DNA of 64,000 nt from Streptomyces nitrosporeus (GTDB taxonomy: Bacteria; Actinomycetota; Actinomycetes; Streptomycetales; Streptomycetaceae), in contig NZ_CP023702.1 in NCBI RefSeq assembly GCF_008704555.1, forward strand, positions 1,550,001-1,614,000. The letters run 5' to 3'. A program made the position numbers and the translations under genes. Below the pieces are notes generated by a model that searched no databases, had not been told where the DNA came from, and saw nothing but the letters and a program-made list of their open reading frames with translations. Below are positions 61,286-64,000 of this stretch, in pieces; the first letter of the stretch is position 1, and each line of letters begins with the position of its first letter.

Positions 61286-62344
61286 TCAGAGCATGATGAG
61301 CAGACGCGTCTTCGGCTTGAGCTTCCTGTTCACCGAACGGCTCTGTACGTACACCTCCAGATCGGGGTTGTTCCCGGCCTTCACGGAGACGGTGCCCTGG
61401 ATGCCCGTGCCGAACAGGAGGTTGCGGGCGGCGTCACCCGTGTAGGCGCGGTCGGTGTTCTTCTCCACCACGATGACGTCCTTGTCGGGCTGGACCTGGA
61501 CCCGGGCACCCAGCTGGTAGTAGCAGGAACCGCGCTGGTACGTCACGCCCGGGTGCGAATCGACGAAGGCCCGGATCCCGGTCTCCTGGTCGACCTTGAG
61601 CAGGCGGTACCTGTCGGTCGGGACCGGTTCGAGGCTGGCCCGCACCTGGTCGACGGATATGCCCTGGCCGACGGCGAACAGGTTCTTCGTGCCGCGCACG
61701 CCCTGTTCGCGGCCCCGGAGGAAGCTGGTGGCGGCGGCGCGGACGGTGCCGATCGCCTCCTCGACCCCTTCCTTGGAGTCCGCGTCCCATATGGCGATGT
61801 TCCCGGCCGGGAAGCCGTAGTTCTGGGCGGTGCGCTTGGCCAGGGAGTTCGGGACGAGGATCGCGGAGGTCCAGTGGCCCGGCAGCGCGCCCATCTTCGC
61901 CGTGATCCTGTCGAGCCACGGCCCGAGGATGCTCATGTCGCCGTCGTGCCGCCTGTCGCCGCCGGAGGCGTTCTCCTCGCCGTCCGTCACCACGATCTGG
62001 AGGAAGCTGTGCTCGCCGTACTCCTCCCAGATGTGCCCGAGGTCGTCCAGGGACTTCAGGGACGCCTCGATGAGGGCCGTGGCGCCGTTGTTGACCTTGT
62101 ACAGGCCGCGCATGGACGGCAGATGCTTCACGTCCATGTCCCAGACGAGGTTCTCGACACGGTGGTCGAAGGAGTAGAGGCTGATCCGGGTCTCGTGGCC
62201 GAGGCTGTCCGACTCGGCCTTCAGTCCCGCCACGAACTCGTCCACGACGCGGATGAGCTGGCCTTCGTGCGGACGCATCGAACCCGAGCAGTCCACGACC
62301 AGCGCGACGTGGTTGACCTTGTGCTGAATCCTGTTGGCGGCCAT
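61286..62344 (-). CDS. VWA-domain protein
   Basis: 352-residue soluble protein with a von Willebrand A domain (residues 10-210). The MIDAS motif DCSGSM (18-23), ATAL (about 90) and VTDGEE are intact, so it should bind a divalent ion and partner protein. Residues 250-352 form a beta-rich region. GGAGGGGGAG precedes ATG 62344. Such proteins often act with MoxR-type ATPases, but none is near. Confidence 0.87.
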   Translation of the reverse strand: MAANRIQHKVNHVALVVDCSGSMRPHEGQLIRVVDEFVAGLKAESDSLGHETRISLYSFDHRVENLVWDMDVKHLPSMRGLYKVNNGATALIEASLKSLDDLGHIWEEYGEHSFLQIVVTDGEENASGGDRRHDGDMSILGPWLDRITAKMGALPGHWTSAILVPNSLAKRTAQNYGFPAGNIAIWDADSKEGVEEAIGTVRAAATSFLRGREQGVRGTKNLFAVGQGISVDQVRASLEPVPTDRYRLLKVDQETGIRAFVDSHPGVTYQRGSCYYQLGARVQVQPDKDVIVVEKNTDRAYTGDAARNLLFGTGIQGTVSVKAGNNPDLEVYVQSRSVNRKLKPKTRLLIML

Positions 62345-62455
62345 GCTTCCGCTCCCCCTCCGACGTTCCCCGAGTGATGTCTTCACCCTAGGAGGGGGCT
62401 CTGACAACGGGACCCGCCGAACCGTCAGTGCGGGAAGGTACGGGGCGGGCGGGTG

Positions 62456-62737
62456 ATGACGGAATCGCGGAACTCGGCGCTCCGGCACACGACGCCGGAG
62501 CTGCCGGGCCGCCGCCCCGAGCCCGGTCTGCTGCTCCTGCGCGATCTGCGCGAACTGCATCTCGCCGCCGCGCACAACTCGTTGCACTGGAAGATGCTCG
62601 CCCAGGTTGCCCAGGCCACCAGGTCCACCGGACTGCTCGACCTGGCCTCGTCCTGTCATCCGCGGACGCTGCGCCAGATGCGCTGGACCAACACCATGAT
62701 CAAGAACCTGTCTCCCCAGATCCTCAGCAGTCTGTGA
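62456..62737 (+). CDS. Small hypothetical helical protein
   Basis: 93-residue protein with no named family. It is helical after an N-terminal stretch (LLLLRDLRELHLAAAHNSLH, HPRTLRQMRWTNTMIKNL). It diverges from the VWA gene 110 bp away. Start by ATG 62456 (GTG 62453 is equal). Real but minor; no function. Confidence 0.5.
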   Translation: MTESRNSALRHTTPELPGRRPEPGLLLLRDLRELHLAAAHNSLHWKMLAQVAQATRSTGLLDLASSCHPRTLRQMRWTNTMIKNLSPQILSSL

Positions 62738-62865
62738 CCCCGGGGACGGAACCGGGAACGGGACGCGCGTAGGGAGGCATAGGGGGCGGGGGCCGGGGTA
62801 GACGGGCCGATGACCGGCCCGGACGGCAGACGGAACCCGGACGGCAGACGGAGAAGGAGACTTCG

Positions 62866-63093
62866 GTGTTGATGGCCCACCCTGCGGTGCTGCAGAACCT
62901 CATCGAGCAGTACGACACCCTGCGGATTCTGCACGCGGAGAACGGCGACCCCGATGTCCGGCAGCGGATGAACGACGTCGCCTACACGCTCTGTGTCTCC
63001 ACCGGCACCCGTGACGTCGACACCGCTCTGATCGTCGCACGCCACCGGCTGCCCGGCGGACGCGTCCAGGACGACTCCGTCCTCACCGGCTGA
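62866..63093 (+). CDS. DUF5133-like small protein
   Basis: 75-residue protein that resembles the Streptomyces DUF5133 family (MLMAHPAVLQNLIEQYDTLR, MNDVAYTLCVSTGTRDVDTA). GTG 62866 has AAGGAGA six bases upstream. Function unknown. Confidence 0.78.
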   Translation: MLMAHPAVLQNLIEQYDTLRILHAENGDPDVRQRMNDVAYTLCVSTGTRDVDTALIVARHRLPGGRVQDDSVLTG

Positions 63094-63100
63094 AAAGGTC

Positions 63101-63157
63101 CGGAGCCCCCGCCCGTACGCCGGAGCCCCCTCCCCGGCGTACGGGGCGGGGGCTCCG
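63101..63157 (+). terminator. Strong intrinsic terminator
   Basis: A 23-bp near-perfect stem (left arm starts CGGAGCCCCCGCCCGTACGC, one extra G in the right arm) with a 10-nt loop. It sits between the DUF5133-like gene (ends 63093) and the convergent membrane gene ending at 63187. Confidence 0.85.
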
Positions 63158-63186
63158 CGCGTCCGCCGGGGAGGGCGGAGCACCGC

Positions 63187-64000
63187 TCAGGGCCGGTGCG
63201 GGGAGCGGCCGAGGTGGTGCTGGAGGTGGGTGTGGCGGAACTGGTAGACGGCGCCCGTCCGCCGGAGGACGCCCCGGTGGTACGCGTCCTTCAGGAACGC
63301 GGCGGTGTTCCAGGGCAGCTGGCCCCGGAGGGGCAGCAGGAGGCGCGCGAAGACCATCCACTGCCCCCACGCGGTGAAGCACAGGGCGTACGAGAGGCCG
63401 CCGCCGACGCCGCCCACCGTGCCGATGACGACCGCGTCCTGCGGCAGCCACAGCAGAGGGCCCAGGACGGGGTCCAGCAGATCGGTGACCAGTCCTCCGC
63501 CGAAGGCGATCGTCAGGGCCAGCGCGGGAGCGATGACGGACAGCTGGCTCCGTACCGCCCTGCGGTTGGCGTCCAGGAGGCTGTCGGGTGTGGCCGCGGA
63601 GGACACGTCCAGGGGTGCTTCCAGCATGGCGGCCAGTCCGAAGACCGTGCCGAAGGCGGTGCCGAAGATCAGCCCGAGGAGCAGTCCGTCGGTCGCGAGG
63701 ACCCGGAGCACCTCGGGCGACGTGAGCGGCCAGTCGAGGTAGAGGACCCGTTGCAGCGTGCTGGTGCAGGAGACGCCGATGCCCATGGCGAACCCCGCCA
63801 GCAGCATCGCGCCGAAACGGGTGGCGAACGTGCGGGCCGGCGACCGTCCGGCGCCGAGTCCGCCGCGCAGGCGCAGCCGTGTGCGCGAGGGGGCGAAGAC
63901 GCTGCCGCCGAACGTGGTCATCCCCGCGTACAGGGCCCCGCAGGTGATTCCCGCGCCGAGTCCCAGGGCGGCCCCCTGGGTCATCACCGCGACGAACTGG
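63187..64000 (-). CDS. C-terminus of a probable NACHT-type membrane NLR (5' part outside window)
   Basis: At least 270 residues of a gene running off the window; the frame stays open to 63999. It has about five to six hydrophobic helices (GALYAGMTTFGG, GAMLLAGFAMGIGV, LLLGLIFGTAFGTVFGLAAM, IAPALALTIAFGGGLV) and ends LKDAYHRGVLRRTGAVYQFR-HTHLQHHLG, a tail typical of Streptomyces NACHT NTPases with a membrane module. The nucleotide-binding domain would be outside. This assignment is by resemblance of the C-terminus only. Confidence 0.65.
   Translation of the reverse strand, partial: QFVAVMTQGAALGLGAGITCGALYAGMTTFGGSVFAPSRTRLRLRGGLGAGRSPARTFATRFGAMLLAGFAMGIGVSCTSTLQRVLYLDWPLTSPEVLRVLATDGLLLGLIFGTAFGTVFGLAAMLEAPLDVSSAATPDSLLDANRRAVRSQLSVIAPALALTIAFGGGLVTDLLDPVLGPLLWLPQDAVVIGTVGGVGGGLSYALCFTAWGQWMVFARLLLPLRGQLPWNTAAFLKDAYHRGVLRRTGAVYQFRHTHLQHHLGRSPHRP

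Overview
The window is chromosomal DNA of an actinomycete, almost certainly Streptomyces. It is very GC-rich, most genes are joined by ATGA or GTGA stop/start overlaps, and it carries families typical of that genus: a complete conservon (cvnA-B-C-D-E), a WhiJ-like trio (XRE regulator, DUF397 protein, ATPase), a SepF-like division protein, DUF6099-like and DUF5133-like proteins, and large NLR-type proteins. No rRNA, tRNA, CRISPR array, transposase or phage gene is visible. The first and last genes are cut by the window ends.

Layout. 1-6.1 kb: end of an FAD monooxygenase, an anti-sigma-type ATPase, then an arginine block on the minus strand (arcA deiminase, argF carbamoyltransferase, APC permease) with ArgR-like sites. 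6.3-10.5 kb: a two-gene RNA-repair cassette, hen1-pnkp, translationally coupled. 10.7-15.5 kb: homocysteine methyltransferase, F420/LLM oxidoreductase, a DUF6099-like protein, an AAA ATPase coupled to a MazG-type pyrophosphohydrolase, and a SepF paralogue. 15.6-19.8 kb: the conservon, whose P450 lacks the ExxR motif. 19.9-24.9 kb: an MBL hydrolase, a SIS-domain sugar-phosphate protein, an acidic protein, and a secreted LysM/transglycosylase-like protein behind a probable c-di-AMP (ydaO-type) riboswitch. 25.2-28.7 kb: molybdate uptake (HTH-TOBE protein, modA, fused modBC). 28.9-32.1 kb: flavodoxin-like protein, carboxylesterase, MHS-type transporter. 32.3-36.7 kb: an operon for meta-cleavage degradation of 3-hydroxyanthranilate (ALDH, oxalocrotonate decarboxylase, deaminase, 3-HAA dioxygenase, ACMS decarboxylase), followed on the opposite strand by a flavin reductase and a LysR regulator. 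38.6-40.3 kb: the WhiJ-like locus. 40.4-46.3 kb: an esterase, an extra cytochrome oxidase subunit I diverging from a flavohaemoglobin, and a SLOG-like protein.

46.4-54.1 kb is the most unusual region. Five minus-strand genes encode, in order of transcription, a class III nucleotidyl cyclase-like protein, a large STAND-like P-loop/helical-repeat protein, an SPFH/band-7-like coiled-coil protein, a small membrane protein resembling the PycTM effector of Pycsar defence, and an M48 membrane metallopeptidase. Three of the four junctions overlap or are under 50 bp. The cyclase and the STAND-like protein share an almost identical glycine-rich segment (GSLVGGDQHGVSGGQV), also nearly identical as DNA (43 of 44 bases), which looks like a homotypic or amyloid-type signalling motif. 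A Crp/Fnr regulator gene lies just upstream, and a Crp-like GTG-N8-CAC site sits between it and the cyclase. I read this as a candidate expanded Pycsar-like, NLR-linked signalling or defence operon; that is inference.

54.7-64 kb: pyruvate carboxylase, two membrane-anchored proteins (one with PH-like modules and a PASTA-like repeat), a VWA-domain protein, two small proteins, and the C-terminus of a probable NACHT-type membrane NLR.
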